Shown: positions 16,770-25,115, counted from the first letter of the stretch. The stretch is 37,203 nucleotides of DNA from Sphingomonadales bacterium (GCA_020200315.1 JAIVIZ010000086.1:1-37203), one strand, 5' to 3'. Translations and numbers: made by a program. The notes: generated by a model not told the origin, from the letters alone.

Positions 16770-17495
16770 ATGACAAGAATGTTCGGGCCGATGGTCCTGA
16801 TGGCGAGCGTGCTGCTCGTGCCAGCGCCGGCAAGTGCGCAGGTTGGAGCAGTGGTGACGCAGCCGCTTGCCGGGACGCGCCTCGACATCAGCGCAACGGG
16901 CGAGGTGACCCGTGTTCCGGACATGGCCGTCATCACGGCGGGCGTGACGACGCAAGCCGCATCGGCCAGCGACGCCCTCGCCCAGAACGCCACGCGAATG
17001 GAGCGGGTGCGTGCCGCGCTGAAACGCGCCGGCGTTGCCGATCGAGACATCCAGACCGCGTCGATCAACCTCTCGCCGCAGTATAAGTATGGCGACAACC
17101 AACCGCCGCTGCTGACCGGCTATCAGGCGTCCAATCAGCTGTCGGTCCGCTTTCGCGACATTCGCTCGTCCGGGCGAATCCTCGACGCGCTGGTCGCCGA
17201 AGGGTCGAATCAGATCAATGGACCGAACCTGACCATCGACAAGCCCGATTCGGCGCTCGATGAGGCGAGGGCTAAGGCCATCGCGATCGGCCGCGCCAGA
17301 GCGGATCTCTACGCACGCTCACTTGGATTGCGGGTTGTGCGGGTGGTATTGGTCAGCGAAAGCGGCGGCTACGCCCCTCCGCCTCCTATGCCGATGGCAG
17401 TGATGATGAGGCGCCCGGAGTCGGCAAGGACTTTGATAGATCCGGGAGAGCAACAGCTGCAGATCACGGTTGCAATGAGCTTTGAACTTCAGTGA
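16770..17495 (+). CDS. SIMPL-domain (DUF541) secreted protein
   Basis: This 241-residue protein starts at an ATG preceded by GGGAGGA. The first 23 residues form a signal peptide ending in PASA before a Gln. The mature part has the DUF541/SIMPL pattern: ISATGEVTRVPDMAVITAGV at the start, the helix NATRMERVRAALKRAGVADRDIQT, the strand NLSPQYKYGD, and a C-terminal repeat of the fold (ARAKAIAIGRARADLYARSLGL). A Pro- and Met-rich insert (YAPPPPMPMAVMMRRP) precedes the last strand. SIMPL proteins are periplasmic or surface oligomers, such as E. coli YggE and Brucella BP26, with roles in oxidative stress but no known enzyme activity. It is followed by a terminator for the opposite strand. Confidence 0.92.
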   Translation: MTRMFGPMVLMASVLLVPAPASAQVGAVVTQPLAGTRLDISATGEVTRVPDMAVITAGVTTQAASASDALAQNATRMERVRAALKRAGVADRDIQTASINLSPQYKYGDNQPPLLTGYQASNQLSVRFRDIRSSGRILDALVAEGSNQINGPNLTIDKPDSALDEARAKAIAIGRARADLYARSLGLRVVRVVLVSESGGYAPPPPMPMAVMMRRPESARTLIDPGEQQLQITVAMSFELQ

Positions 17496-17505
17496 CGACA
17501 GTTGA

Positions 17506-17539
17506 TAAAAAGGCCGCGCCGGTTTCCGGACACGGCCTT
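17506..17539 (-). terminator. Rho-independent terminator of the interrupted GlsB-like gene
   Basis: On the minus strand AAGGCCG pairs with CGGCCTT (arms 17533-17539 and 17510-17516), with an inner CCGG/CCGG pair and a short loop. The hairpin is directly followed by a run of five T. It lies 20 bases after the GlsB-like stop. On the plus strand it lacks a T-tract, so it mainly ends minus-strand transcription. Confidence 0.85.
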
Positions 17540-17558
17540 CCTACGTTGCGGATCGGAA

Positions 17559-17816
17559 TTAGCGAACCGAGCCGCGGCGAACGAGATTGACGATTGCGAG
17601 CAACACGATTGCGCCCAGCAACGAATAGAGGAACGTCTGCAGCGTGATGCCATTGTTCAGCTACGCGCTGCCGCCGAAAATGAATCCAGCGATCGCCGCG
17701 CCGACGATGCCGACGACGATGTTGAGAACGATTCCCTGTTGACCGTCAGTGCGCATGATCATGCTTGCAAGCCAGCCGCAGATGCCACCGACGATGAGCC
17801 AGATAATGATACCCAT
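17559..17816 (-). pseudogene. GlsB/YeaQ family gene interrupted by an in-frame TAG
   Basis: Read from the ATG at 17816, the frame gives [19 protein letters not shown], an MRTDGQQG loop, and a second helix ending FIFGGSA. Codon 52 is then TAG (17661-17663). Past it the same frame continues with LNNGITLQTFLYSLLGAIV and ends VNLVRRGSVR and TAA. Together the two halves make an 85-residue family member with all three helices, so one base change explains the break, for example CAG to TAG. The ribosome site AGGAGGG, an EcfG-like promoter at 17866-17891 and a strong terminator are all intact, so the loss looks recent, or is a sequencing error. A truncated 51-residue two-helix product could still be made. 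Confidence 0.85.
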
Positions 17817-17865
17817 GAGCCTGTTCCCTCCTGTTCGCGGCCGTTGGACGGCCTTCCGGCATCAA

Positions 17866-17891
17866 GACGCGTGATGCCCGCATCTTGTTCC
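17866..17891 (-). promoter_or_regulatory. EcfG-like promoter of the interrupted GlsB-like gene
   Basis: On the minus strand GGAAC (17887-17891) is followed by 17 bases and CGTC (17866-17869), one mismatch from the EcfG consensus GGAAC-N16/17-CGTT. It lies about 50 bases upstream of the ATG. The family's link to stress supports the call. Confidence 0.5.
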
Positions 17892-17949
17892 GCAAGAGAA
17901 ACGCTCTGTCTAGTGTCGTGTGCGAAACGAACCGCCCGCGCGGGTCGGT

Positions 17950-18249
17950 TCAATAGCGCTGCTGGCGCTCATACTGCTCGCGATAATGCTTGATCCGGGT
18001 GACGCGCAGGCCGGGCATGCCGCTGCGATCCACCGCACGCTGCCAGCTCGTGAATTCCTCGAGGCTGAGCGTGTAGCGCTGACAGGCTTCGTCGATCGTC
18101 AGCAGTCCGCCGGAGACAGCCGCAACGACTTCGGCCTTGCGCCGAACCACCCAGCGAGTCGTGCCCGCCGGCGGCAGCGAACCGAGCGTCAGCGGTTCGC
18201 CGAGCGGCCCAATCACCTGCGCAGGTCGAATTTTCTGATTCTCGAGCAT
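17950..18249 (-). CDS. sciP: DUF1153-family transcriptional regulator (SciP, CtrA inhibitor)
   Basis: This 99-residue DNA-binding protein matches SciP of Caulobacter. Key parts are the N-terminal VIGPLGEPLTLGSLPP, then RWVVRRKAEVVAAVSGGLLTIDEACQRY (first helices of a trihelical, helix-turn-helix-like fold) and LSLEEFTSWQRAVDRSGMPGLRVTRI. SciP binds CtrA and blocks its activation of cell-cycle promoters, and also binds DNA; it is conserved across alphaproteobacteria. The basic recognition surface RRKAE is intact. The tail HYREQYERQQRY is basic and aromatic. The gene is monocistronic on the minus strand. Its upstream region holds TTAAC sequences that could be CtrA half-sites but no full TTAA-N7-TTAA box. 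Length and motif order are normal for the family. Confidence 0.88.
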   Translation of the reverse strand: MLENQKIRPAQVIGPLGEPLTLGSLPPAGTTRWVVRRKAEVVAAVSGGLLTIDEACQRYTLSLEEFTSWQRAVDRSGMPGLRVTRIKHYREQYERQQRY

Positions 18250-18340
18250 TGGCTTCCTGAACCTGTCGTTCCGTTGTCGATGGCCCCTGATTAACGCGGG
18301 CCTTTGAAGATATTCGTAAGGGCGCTGGTAAATGGCGCCG

Positions 18341-18631
18341 TTACTGTTCCTGTCGGCTCCTTAACCCTATCTCACGCTCGGCGGCGAAGGTGCCCCCGAG
18401 TTTGCGAACCGCCTCGCGCCATCCCTCACTACCGGAGAGGTAACAGGCGATCGCTTCCCTCCACTCGACACGGTCGCAAGCGGTCAATCGCGCAAGGTCG
18501 TCCTCCTGAAGCCGGGCCTCTCCGGCGGCACCGAATGAACCTTCGAACCGCGACAAATCCCTGCCTTTCGCCCCTGTTTCGTCGCGCCGGTCTAGAAGAG
18601 CAGGGTGAATATCGGGTAAAGGCTCCGCCAT
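18341..18631 (-). CDS. Small hypothetical protein, doubtful, divergent from mnmA
   Basis: The frame encodes 96 residues beginning [10 protein letters not shown] and ending RSRQEQ. It has protein-like composition, with two Trp in a helical C-terminal half ([15 protein letters not shown] and [16 protein letters not shown]), and no membrane segment. I do not know its family. Its ATG overlaps the mnmA ATG on the other strand as CATG (18629-18632), an odd arrangement needing promoters inside each other's coding regions. There is no clear ribosome site, and third-position GC is lower than in neighbouring genes. Without this gene, 18250-18629 would be a 380-base gap with only promoter DNA. It may be real, but the evidence is thin. 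Confidence 0.4.
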   Translation of the reverse strand: MAEPLPDIHPALLDRRDETGAKGRDLSRFEGSFGAAGEARLQEDDLARLTACDRVEWREAIACYLSGSEGWREAVRKLGGTFAAEREIGLRSRQEQ

Positions 18632-19751
18632 GCCCGACTGCAGTCCCGCCGATTTCGCGCTGAACCGCGCCCCCCAGGAGGCCCGAATCGTCGTCGCCAT
18701 GTCGGGCGGGGTCGACTCCTCGGTGGTTGCGGCACTCGCCGCCCGCAGTGGCGCCGAGGTGATCGGCGTGACCCTCCAGCTCTACGATCATGGCGCGGCG
18801 GTGAAGCGCTCGGGCTCCTGCTGCGCCGGGCAGGACATTTATGACGCGAAGACGGTCTGCGATCGCCTCGGCATCGCCCATTATGTCCTCGATTATGAAA
18901 GTCGCTTCCGCAGCGGCGTGATCGATCGCTTCGCCGATGAATATGCGCTTGGCCGGACGCCAGTGCCCTGCTCGCTGTGCAATCAGGGGGTGAAGTTCAC
19001 CGACCTTATCACCTTCGCGCGCGAACTGGGCGCCGATTGCCTGGCGACCGGCCATTATGTCCGCCGCACGATCGGCGGCAATGGCGGGCTGCAATTATGG
19101 CGCGGCCGCGACCCGGCCCGGGATCAGAGCTATTTCCTGTACGGAACGACGCACGATCAACTCGACTTTCTGCGCTTCCCCCTCGGCGACATGCCCAAGG
19201 CGCAGGTTCGCGCGCTCGCCGCCGAAGCGGGTCTGGCGGTCGCCGAGAAGCCTGACAGCCAAGACATCTGCTTCGTCCCGGACGGCGATTATGCGGCACT
19301 GGTCAAGCGCCTCCGTCCGGAGACCGCCGCACCGGGCGAGATCGTCGACTTGTCTGGCCGAGTGCTCGGCCATCATCCCGGCGTGGTCCATTTCACCGTC
19401 GGGCAGCGCCGTGGCATCGAACTCGGCGGTCAGGCCGAGCCGCTCTACGTCATGCGCATCGAGCCCGCGGCGCGCCGCCTCGTCGTCGGCCCGCGTCGGG
19501 CGTTGGCGGTCGCGTCGGCAAGGGTCGATCAGATCAATTGGCTCGGCGAGGCGCAGCGCGGCGTCCAGGCCAAGGTCCGGTCTCTCGCCCGCCCCGTCGC
19601 CGCGCATTGGGATGGCGAGTGGCTGCACTTCGCCGCTGAGGAATACGGCGTCGCACCGGGGCAGTCCGCCGTCTTCTATGAAGGCGACCGCGTGCTCGGC
19701 GGCGGCACGATCGTCGCGACCGAGCCGGCGGCACTGGCGGATGCCGCGTGA
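18630..19751 (+). CDS. mnmA: tRNA-specific 2-thiouridylase MnmA
   Basis: This 373-residue enzyme puts sulfur on U34 of tRNA-Lys, -Glu and -Gln. The PP-loop SGGVDSS lies at residues 25-31. The first catalytic cysteine is in [10 protein letters not shown] (C117 aligned to E. coli C102). ATGHYVRR follows, then the second catalytic cysteine in DSQDICFV. The C-terminal beta-barrel contains FTVGQRRG and the terminal GGGTIV strand. The short N-terminal extension before RIVVAMSGG is variable in the family; no other start fits. The stop overlaps the GTG of the PhzF-like gene (GTGA), so they are translationally coupled. Confidence 0.95.
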   Translation: MPDCSPADFALNRAPQEARIVVAMSGGVDSSVVAALAARSGAEVIGVTLQLYDHGAAVKRSGSCCAGQDIYDAKTVCDRLGIAHYVLDYESRFRSGVIDRFADEYALGRTPVPCSLCNQGVKFTDLITFARELGADCLATGHYVRRTIGGNGGLQLWRGRDPARDQSYFLYGTTHDQLDFLRFPLGDMPKAQVRALAAEAGLAVAEKPDSQDICFVPDGDYAALVKRLRPETAAPGEIVDLSGRVLGHHPGVVHFTVGQRRGIELGGQAEPLYVMRIEPAARRLVVGPRRALAVASARVDQINWLGEAQRGVQAKVRSLARPVAAHWDGEWLHFAAEEYGVAPGQSAVFYEGDRVLGGGTIVATEPAALADAA

Positions 19752-20587
19752 ACCTGCCCTATTGCCTGGTCGATGTGTTCGGCAGCGAGCCTTTCTCGGG
19801 CAATCCACTGCCGGTCATCGCCAACGCCGATGCGCTCGACACCGCCGAAATGCAGCGGATCACGCGCTGGTTCGGGTATAGCGAAACCGCTTTCCTCGTC
19901 ATGCCGACGGATCCTGCGGCGGATTATCGCACACGCATCTTCACGCTCGACCGCGAGCTTCCGTTCGCGGGTCATCCCACCCTAGGCTCGTGCCACGCGT
20001 GGCTGACCTTGGGTGGGAATCCGCGGAGGCCTGATCGCATCGTTCAGCAATGTGGCGCGGGTCCGGTCGAGCTCAGACGGGTTGACGACGCGCTTGCATT
20101 CGAAGCGCCGCCGCTGATCCGTTCGGGACCGGTCGACGAAGCGGACATCGCGGAACTTGCCGAATTTCTCCGTATCGATCGTGTTGTCATCCAGGAGGCC
20201 CAATGGGTCGACAATGGTCCCGGCTGGGCGGCGGTGATGCTTGCCTCCTCCGAAGCCGTTCTCGCGATTGATCCGCCATCGCAATGGTCGCGGCGAATCG
20301 AGCTCGGCGTTGTCGGCTCTCATGCGCCCGGCCATGAGGCAGCTTATGAAGTCCGATCCTTCTTTAGCGGGGAGCGCGGCGCGGTGCTGGAAGATCCCAT
20401 CACCGGCAGCCTCAACGCCTCGCTCGCGCAATGGCTCGGCGAGCGCTTTGCGGTGCCTTATGTCGTTCACCAAGGCACAGCTCTCGGCCGCAAGGGCCGG
20501 GTCGTCATCGACCGTGACGAGCATGGGAAGATCTGGGTTGGCGGCCGCACCGTCACCGTGGCCGAAGGCATTGCTCCGACGCTCTAG
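19748..20587 (+). CDS. PhzF-family isomerase/epimerase
   Basis: This 279-residue protein is of the PhzF/DapF-like fold. It begins [22 protein letters not shown], the hallmark N-terminus. The catalytic glutamate is in YSETAFL, GHPTLG carries the conserved His, and the second half has [28 protein letters not shown] with the DPITGS motif. PhzF itself isomerises a phenazine precursor, but most members, including YddE, have unknown substrates, and no phenazine genes are here. It starts with GTG overlapping the mnmA stop. Its TAG stop overlaps the stop of the converging cation transporter gene (CTAG at 20584-20587). Confidence 0.92.
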   Translation: MNLPYCLVDVFGSEPFSGNPLPVIANADALDTAEMQRITRWFGYSETAFLVMPTDPAADYRTRIFTLDRELPFAGHPTLGSCHAWLTLGGNPRRPDRIVQQCGAGPVELRRVDDALAFEAPPLIRSGPVDEADIAELAEFLRIDRVVIQEAQWVDNGPGWAAVMLASSEAVLAIDPPSQWSRRIELGVVGSHAPGHEAAYEVRSFFSGERGAVLEDPITGSLNASLAQWLGERFAVPYVVHQGTALGRKGRVVIDRDEHGKIWVGGRTVTVAEGIAPTL

Positions 20588-21558
20588 GGCTTTTCCGTCA
20601 GGTGCGAGGGCAGCATCGTCTCGCGGTCGGTGTGACCCTCGGGGTCGAGATGCATCAAAATCTCGGTATTCGGAAAGCGCCGTTGCAGCGCTTCCTCGAC
20701 CGGGTCCATCCGGTCGTGCGCTTCACGCACCGTCCACTCGCCCGGCACCCAGACGTGGAACTGGACGAAGCGGTGCGTACCGCTGCTCCGCGTGCGCAGA
20801 TCGTGCAGGCCTGCCAGCTCCGAATATTCTCCGGCGGTCTTGAGAAACTCGGTCCGGTCAGATTCGGGCCACTCCTCATCCATCAGCTGGGATAGCGACT
20901 GACTGGATGAGCGATAAGCGCCCCAGCCGAGCCACGCCGCCAGGATCAATCCGAATACCGCGTCGGCACCATGCACATGAACGAATTGCTCAAGGGCCAG
21001 CGCGACGATCACCGTGCCGTTGAGCAGCATGTCCGACTGATAATGAAGCTTGTCAGTGGCTATCGCGACGGACGCCGTCAGTTTCACGACGTGCGCCTGG
21101 TAGACCGTCAACCCAAGCGTGATCAAAATCGCGGCCAGCGACACGCCGATGCCCAGCTCCGCGTTCGACGTCGCGGCGCCCTCGGCCAGCCGCTCGACCG
21201 ATCGGATCGCGATGGCAATCGCCGACAGGCCGATGACGAACACCTGCCCAAGCGCGACGAGCGCCTCAGCCTTCCCGTGGCCGAAGCGATGATCGCGGTC
21301 GGCGGGCAGCGCCGCCACGCGAACGCCAAGCAGGATGACGAGGCTGGCGAACAGGTCCAGGCCGGTGTCGGCGAGGCTGCCCAGCATCGCCATCGACCCG
21401 GTGCGGTAGGCTCCCCAGGCCTTCAGCCCCAGCAGGACGATGGCGCAGGACACGCTGGCGATGGCGGCGCGCGTCGACAGGGACGACCGCTCCCCGTGAT
21501 CGAGGTGCCCTTGATGGTGCCCGTGGTGATGATGCCCGTGACTGTGGAAGCCGCTCAT
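20584..21558 (-). CDS. Cation diffusion facilitator (FieF-like Zn/Fe/Mn exporter)
   Basis: This 324-residue metal/proton antiporter has a His-rich N-terminus within the first 23 residues (HSHGHHHHGHHQGH split with others) that can bind metal. Six membrane helices follow. The transport site residues are visible as SLADTGLDL in helix 2 and HYQSDMLLN in helix 5, giving the Asp/His tetrad (D, D, H, D) typical of FieF and YiiP. The cytoplasmic C-terminal domain contains HDLRTRSSGTHRFVQFHVWVP and ILMHLDPEG, the conserved dimer domain. Metal choice between Zn, Fe and Mn cannot be read safely, though HxxxD/DxxxD suggests Zn or Fe. Its ATG overlaps the pdxH stop (ATGA), so they form an operon. Confidence 0.93.
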   Translation of the reverse strand: MSGFHSHGHHHHGHHQGHLDHGERSSLSTRAAIASVSCAIVLLGLKAWGAYRTGSMAMLGSLADTGLDLFASLVILLGVRVAALPADRDHRFGHGKAEALVALGQVFVIGLSAIAIAIRSVERLAEGAATSNAELGIGVSLAAILITLGLTVYQAHVVKLTASVAIATDKLHYQSDMLLNGTVIVALALEQFVHVHGADAVFGLILAAWLGWGAYRSSSQSLSQLMDEEWPESDRTEFLKTAGEYSELAGLHDLRTRSSGTHRFVQFHVWVPGEWTVREAHDRMDPVEEALQRRFPNTEILMHLDPEGHTDRETMLPSHLTEKP

Positions 21559-22130
21559 GGGTACAGCAGCCCTTCGCTCCAGCCGTCGCCCTCGCGGGTG
21601 AACAGGCGCCGCTCGTGCAGCCGATGCGCGCGGTCGTTCCAGAATTCGATGCGGTCGGGGACCACGCGAAATCCCGACCAGCGCGGCGGACGCGGCACGT
21701 CATTCCCTTCGAAGCAATCGCGAACCTCATCGAACCGCGCCTCTAACAGCCCACAAGATTCGAGCGGGCGCGACTGATCGCTCGCCCACGCGCCGAGTTG
21801 CGACTCCCGACTGCGGCTCGCGAAGTAGGTGTTCGCCTCCGTATCCGCGACCGGGCCCACCGCGCCTTCGATGCGCACTTGCCGGCGAAGGCCTTTCCAG
21901 TGGAACAGCAGCGCAACGTTTGGGTTTCGGACCAACTCCGCGCCCTTGCGGCTGTCGAGATTGGTGTAAAAAACGAAACCCTCGCTACCGTGACCCTTCA
22001 GCAGCACCATTCTGAGCGATGGCCGGCCCTCGTCCGCAGTCGCCAGCGCCATCGCTTCCGGATCGTTCGGCTCGCTTGCCCGCGCTTCCCCCAGCCAGGC
22101 GTCAAACAGCGCGAAGGGATCGTCGGCCAT
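21555..22130 (-). CDS. pdxH: Pyridoxamine 5'-phosphate oxidase
   Basis: This 191-residue FMN enzyme oxidises pyridoxine or pyridoxamine phosphate to pyridoxal phosphate. Characteristic motifs are in order: PSLRMVLLKG (FMN phosphate and substrate contacts), FVFYTNLDSRKG, PNVALLFHWKGLRRQVRIEG, ASRSRESQLGAWASDQS, and the C-terminal RPPRWSGFRVVPDRIEFW with RLHERRLF. The protein is slightly shorter at the N-terminus than E. coli PdxH, as is common in this group. Its TGA overlaps the start of the cation exporter. PLP supply matters for the PLP enzymes nearby (Spt, SerC), though linkage is probably coincidental. Confidence 0.95.
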   Translation of the reverse strand: MADDPFALFDAWLGEARASEPNDPEAMALATADEGRPSLRMVLLKGHGSEGFVFYTNLDSRKGAELVRNPNVALLFHWKGLRRQVRIEGAVGPVADTEANTYFASRSRESQLGAWASDQSRPLESCGLLEARFDEVRDCFEGNDVPRPPRWSGFRVVPDRIEFWNDRAHRLHERRLFTREGDGWSEGLLYP

Positions 22131-22232
22131 GGCGCGCCTTATGCGCGCTCACTCGCTCGCCGCAACCGGCTTGTTCGCCTGCCGCGTCCAACCCATCTGG
22201 CCATGCGCTGTCTTATCCGACTAAGGAACGCC

Positions 22233-23171
22233 ATGGATTTGTACCAACGCCTGGGGATCAAGCGCGGCGCCAGCGAGGCCGAGATCAAAAAGGCCTATCG
22301 CAGCCTCGCCAAGCAGCTCCATCCCGATCGTAACACCGACAATCCCAAGGCGGCGGAACGATTCGCGCAGGTGACGCAGGCTTACGATCTCCTGTCCGAC
22401 ACGGATAAGCGCGCGCGTTACGACCGCAGCGAAATCGACGAGGAGGGTAATCCCAAGATGCCGTTCGGCGGAGGCTTCGCCGGCGGTAGCGGACCGCGCG
22501 CCGGCAGCGCTGGCGGCGGCTTCCAGGGCTTTCCCGAGGGTTCCGACAGTGGCCAAACGGCGGACCTCTCCGACCTGTTCGAAGGCCTGTTCGGCGGTGC
22601 CCAGCATGGCGGTCGCGGCGGCGGCTTCGGTCGGCGCAGCGCTCCGCCGCAGAAGGGCGCCGACATCGCCTATCGCCTCAAGGTGCCGTTCGTCGATGCC
22701 GCCGCGCTGAAGCCGCAGCGGGTCACGCTTGCCAGCGGACGCACGATCGACCTCAAGCTCCCCAATGGGGTCGAGGACGGCAGCAAAATCCGTCTTGCCG
22801 GCCAGGGTCAGGAAGGACCCGGCGGCAAGGGCGACGCGATCGTCTCGATCGAAATTGCGTCGCATCCCTTCTACACCCGCGAGGGCAGCAGCATCCGCCT
22901 GACCCTGCCGGTCACGCTGACCGAGGCGGTGCTTGGCGCCAAGGTCAAGGTCCCGACCCCCGACGGGCCGGTGATGCTGTCGGTGCCCAGGGGCAGCTCG
23001 TCGGGCAAGGTGCTGCGCCTCAAGAACCGCGGCTTCACTGACAAGGCCGGCGTTCGTGGCGACCAGCTGGTGACGCTGGCCGTCGACCTGCCCGAAGAGG
23101 ACAACGCGCTGCAGACCTTCGCCGCCGGATGGGACGGGGGTGGCAATCCGCGAGCCTCGCTCGGGGTTTAA
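22233..23171 (+). CDS. J-domain co-chaperone (DnaJ C-terminal type, CbpA-like)
   Basis: This 312-residue type-II Hsp40 has a J domain at residues 1-68, with the HPD motif at 30-32 that activates DnaK. A Gly/Phe/Ser-rich linker follows at about 75-140. Two C-terminal beta-sandwich domains come next: DIAYRLKVPFVDAA opens the first, and LPVTLTEAVLGAKVKVPTPDG and KVLRLKNRGF are family signatures. There is no CxxCxGxG zinc domain, so it is CbpA-like rather than canonical DnaJ. The ATG is preceded by AAGGA. The gene ends nine bases before the YihY/BrkB gene. It probably serves protein quality control with DnaK. Confidence 0.92.
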   Translation: MDLYQRLGIKRGASEAEIKKAYRSLAKQLHPDRNTDNPKAAERFAQVTQAYDLLSDTDKRARYDRSEIDEEGNPKMPFGGGFAGGSGPRAGSAGGGFQGFPEGSDSGQTADLSDLFEGLFGGAQHGGRGGGFGRRSAPPQKGADIAYRLKVPFVDAAALKPQRVTLASGRTIDLKLPNGVEDGSKIRLAGQGQEGPGGKGDAIVSIEIASHPFYTREGSSIRLTLPVTLTEAVLGAKVKVPTPDGPVMLSVPRGSSSGKVLRLKNRGFTDKAGVRGDQLVTLAVDLPEEDNALQTFAAGWDGGGNPRASLGV

Positions 23172-23180
23172 GCCCGCGCC

Positions 23181-24224
23181 ATGCTGACCGTTTCCTCCCA
23201 GTCGCCCGAAGAACGGCGCAAGCGCCACGCGGAACTGAGGGCCAAGTTCGGGTCCGATGTTGCCGAGCGCTTCCGCCCCACCTTGACGCCCTGGTCGGTG
23301 TGCAAGCGCGTTGCGACGGGCGTTTATTCCGACGGCTTCATTCACGCCGGCAATCTCGCCTACCTCGCCGTGCTTGCGCTCTTCCCGTTCTTCATCCTGG
23401 CGGCGGCGGTGGCGCACCTCCTCGGGCAGAGCCAGGACGCGATCCTCACCGTCAACAACGTCCTCCAGCGGTTGCCCCCCAACGTCGCCGACATTTTGCG
23501 CGACCCGATCCGCGAAGTGCTGACCGTACGCACCGGCGCGCTGCTGTGGTTCGGCGGGCTGGTCGGGCTGTGGACCGCGGCGAGCTTCGTCGAGACGATC
23601 CGCGACATCCTCCGCCGCTCCTACGGCGTGCAATATTGCGCGCCCTTCTGGACCTACCGCTTGGGATCGATCGCGCTGATCATGGGGGCGGTCGTGCTGA
23701 TGATGGTCGCGCTGGGCGCATCGGTTCTGCTCGCCTCGGTCCACGAAGCGGTCGTCACCTGGTTCCCCTTCGCCGGCGGCCTCGCGACCAAGCTCGGCTT
23801 CTATCGCGTCGCGCCGGCCGTGACGCTCTACGTCACCTTCTACTTCCTGTTCCTCGCGCTGACCCCCTCCCGCTATCGCAAGCTGAGTTGCCGCAAATGG
23901 CCCGGCGCACTGTTCGTCACGGCATGGTGGCTGGCGGTCGTCGAACTCTTGCCGCGCATCATCGGCTGGTACGGCGGCTACCAGAAAACCTATGGCAGCC
24001 TGGCCGGCGTGATGGTCTCGCTGATCTTCTTCTTCTTCGCCGGATTGGGCGTGACGATCGGCGCGGAACTCAACGCCGCGCTGGCGGACGCGGGCGGCAA
24101 GGCGCTAAGGGGCGAAGTCTATTCGGGGCCGTTCAGCGACGAGCTGGAGGTGGTCGAGCCCCATCCGGGCGAGGATGTCGTCCCGGACCTGACGGGGCAC
24201 GATGTGAAGGGGATCAGCACATGA
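23181..24224 (+). CDS. YihY/BrkB family inner-membrane protein
   Basis: This 347-residue protein has the layout of the YihY (virulence factor BrkB) family. A cytoplasmic N-terminus of about 40 residues is followed by the first helix with FIHAGNLAYLAVLALFPFFIL, where the conserved pattern has ...S.AYFALLSLFP. Further helices lie at about 105-125, 165-190, 205-230 and 245-265, including FFFFAGLGVTIGAELNAAL at the end. The C-terminal tail is acidic. Older annotation as ribonuclease BN is wrong for this family; the function is unknown. It follows the J-domain gene by nine bases and overlaps fabI by ATGA, so all three may be one transcript. Confidence 0.92.
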   Translation: MLTVSSQSPEERRKRHAELRAKFGSDVAERFRPTLTPWSVCKRVATGVYSDGFIHAGNLAYLAVLALFPFFILAAAVAHLLGQSQDAILTVNNVLQRLPPNVADILRDPIREVLTVRTGALLWFGGLVGLWTAASFVETIRDILRRSYGVQYCAPFWTYRLGSIALIMGAVVLMMVALGASVLLASVHEAVVTWFPFAGGLATKLGFYRVAPAVTLYVTFYFLFLALTPSRYRKLSCRKWPGALFVTAWWLAVVELLPRIIGWYGGYQKTYGSLAGVMVSLIFFFFAGLGVTIGAELNAALADAGGKALRGEVYSGPFSDELEVVEPHPGEDVVPDLTGHDVKGIST

Positions 24225-25039
24225 GCGGATTGATGGCGGGCGGTTTGATGGCAGGCAGGCGCGGGCTGATCATGGGCCTCGCCAACGACCGCTCGCTGGC
24301 CTGGGGCATCGCCAAGGCGCTGGGCGGGCAAGGGGCGGAGCTTGCCTTCGCCTATCAGGGGGAAGCGCTCGAGAAACGCGTGCGGCCGCTGGCCGCCGAA
24401 CTCGGCTCCAGCCTGCTGATCGATTGCGACGTCAGCGACATGGCCAAGCTCGATGCCGCCTTCGCGACGCTCAGAGAATCGTGGGACGGGCTCGACTTCA
24501 TCGTTCACGCGATCGGCTTTTCCGACAAGAACGAGCTTCGCGGCGGCTATGTCGACACCAGCCTCGACAATTTCCTGATGACCATGAACATCTCGGTCTA
24601 CAGCTTCGTCGCCGTCGCCCAGCGCGCCCGGGCGATGATGAAGCCCGGCGGATCGCTGCTGACGCTAAGCTATTACGGCGCGGAAAAGGTCATTCCGCAT
24701 TACAATGTCATGGGAGTCGCCAAGTCGGCGCTCGAGACCAGCGTCAAATATCTCGCCGCCGACCTCGGCCCCGAGGGCATTCGCGTCAACGCGATCAGCG
24801 CCGGCCCGATCAAGACGCTGGCGGCGAGCGGCATCGGCGACTTCCGCTACATCATGAAATGGAACGAATATAACAGCCCGCTGCGGCGAAATGTGACAAT
24901 CGAGGATGTCGGCGGGGCGGGGCTGTACCTGCTGAGCGACCTGGCGAGCGGCGTCACCGGTGAAATCCACCATGTCGATGCCGGCTACAATGTGGTCGGC
25001 ATGAAAGCCGAGGACACCCCCGATATCGCGACGGTATAA
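24221..25039 (+). CDS. fabI: Enoyl-ACP reductase (NADH), FabI type
   Basis: This 272-residue short-chain dehydrogenase-like enzyme performs the last reduction of fatty acid elongation. The cofactor site is GLANDRSLAWGIA at about residues 19-31, which is FabI-specific (GxxxxxSxAxG). The catalytic pair is Y161 and K168 in PHYNVMGVAKSALE, with SYYGAEK before it. The loop GPIKTLAASGI carries the substrate-binding helix. The C-terminus GEIHHVDAGYNVVGM is typical. Its ATG overlaps the YihY stop. This is the class of enzyme inhibited by triclosan; the sequence alone does not say whether this one is sensitive. After the TAA, 76 bases hold the symmetric sites upstream of the next gene. Confidence 0.96.
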   Translation: MSGLMAGGLMAGRRGLIMGLANDRSLAWGIAKALGGQGAELAFAYQGEALEKRVRPLAAELGSSLLIDCDVSDMAKLDAAFATLRESWDGLDFIVHAIGFSDKNELRGGYVDTSLDNFLMTMNISVYSFVAVAQRARAMMKPGGSLLTLSYYGAEKVIPHYNVMGVAKSALETSVKYLAADLGPEGIRVNAISAGPIKTLAASGIGDFRYIMKWNEYNSPLRRNVTIEDVGGAGLYLLSDLASGVTGEIHHVDAGYNVVGMKAEDTPDIATV

Positions 25040-25076
25040 AGTTCTTTACAGAACTCCAAAGATAACTAAGAGAACT
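25040..25076. promoter_or_regulatory. Possible operator: AGTTCT/AGAACT repeats
   Basis: AGTTCT (25040-25045), TTAC, AGAACT (25050-25055) form a 16-base perfect palindrome. A third half-site AGAACT lies at 25071-25076, 21 bases (two helical turns) further on. All are between fabI and the RHH-like gene. It may be an operator of the downstream DNA-binding protein. The role is inferred only from symmetry and spacing. Confidence 0.4.
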
Positions 25077-25115
25077 CGTAGGCAGTCGTCTGGCTGCTGA
25101 TAATCGGGACGTACA

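Noticed and set aside
18290-18370. CtrA boxes upstream of sciP
   Set aside because: Single TTAAC sequences occur, but no TTAA-N7-TTAA pair is present, so a CtrA site is not supported.
22221-23744. Long minus-strand open frame opposite the J-domain and YihY genes
   Set aside because: Both plus-strand genes have unmistakable family motifs; the antisense product is low-complexity.
25040-25055. Possible LexA box
   Set aside because: The alphaproteobacterial LexA site is GTTC-N7-GTTC, a direct repeat. Here the arms are inverted with different spacing.
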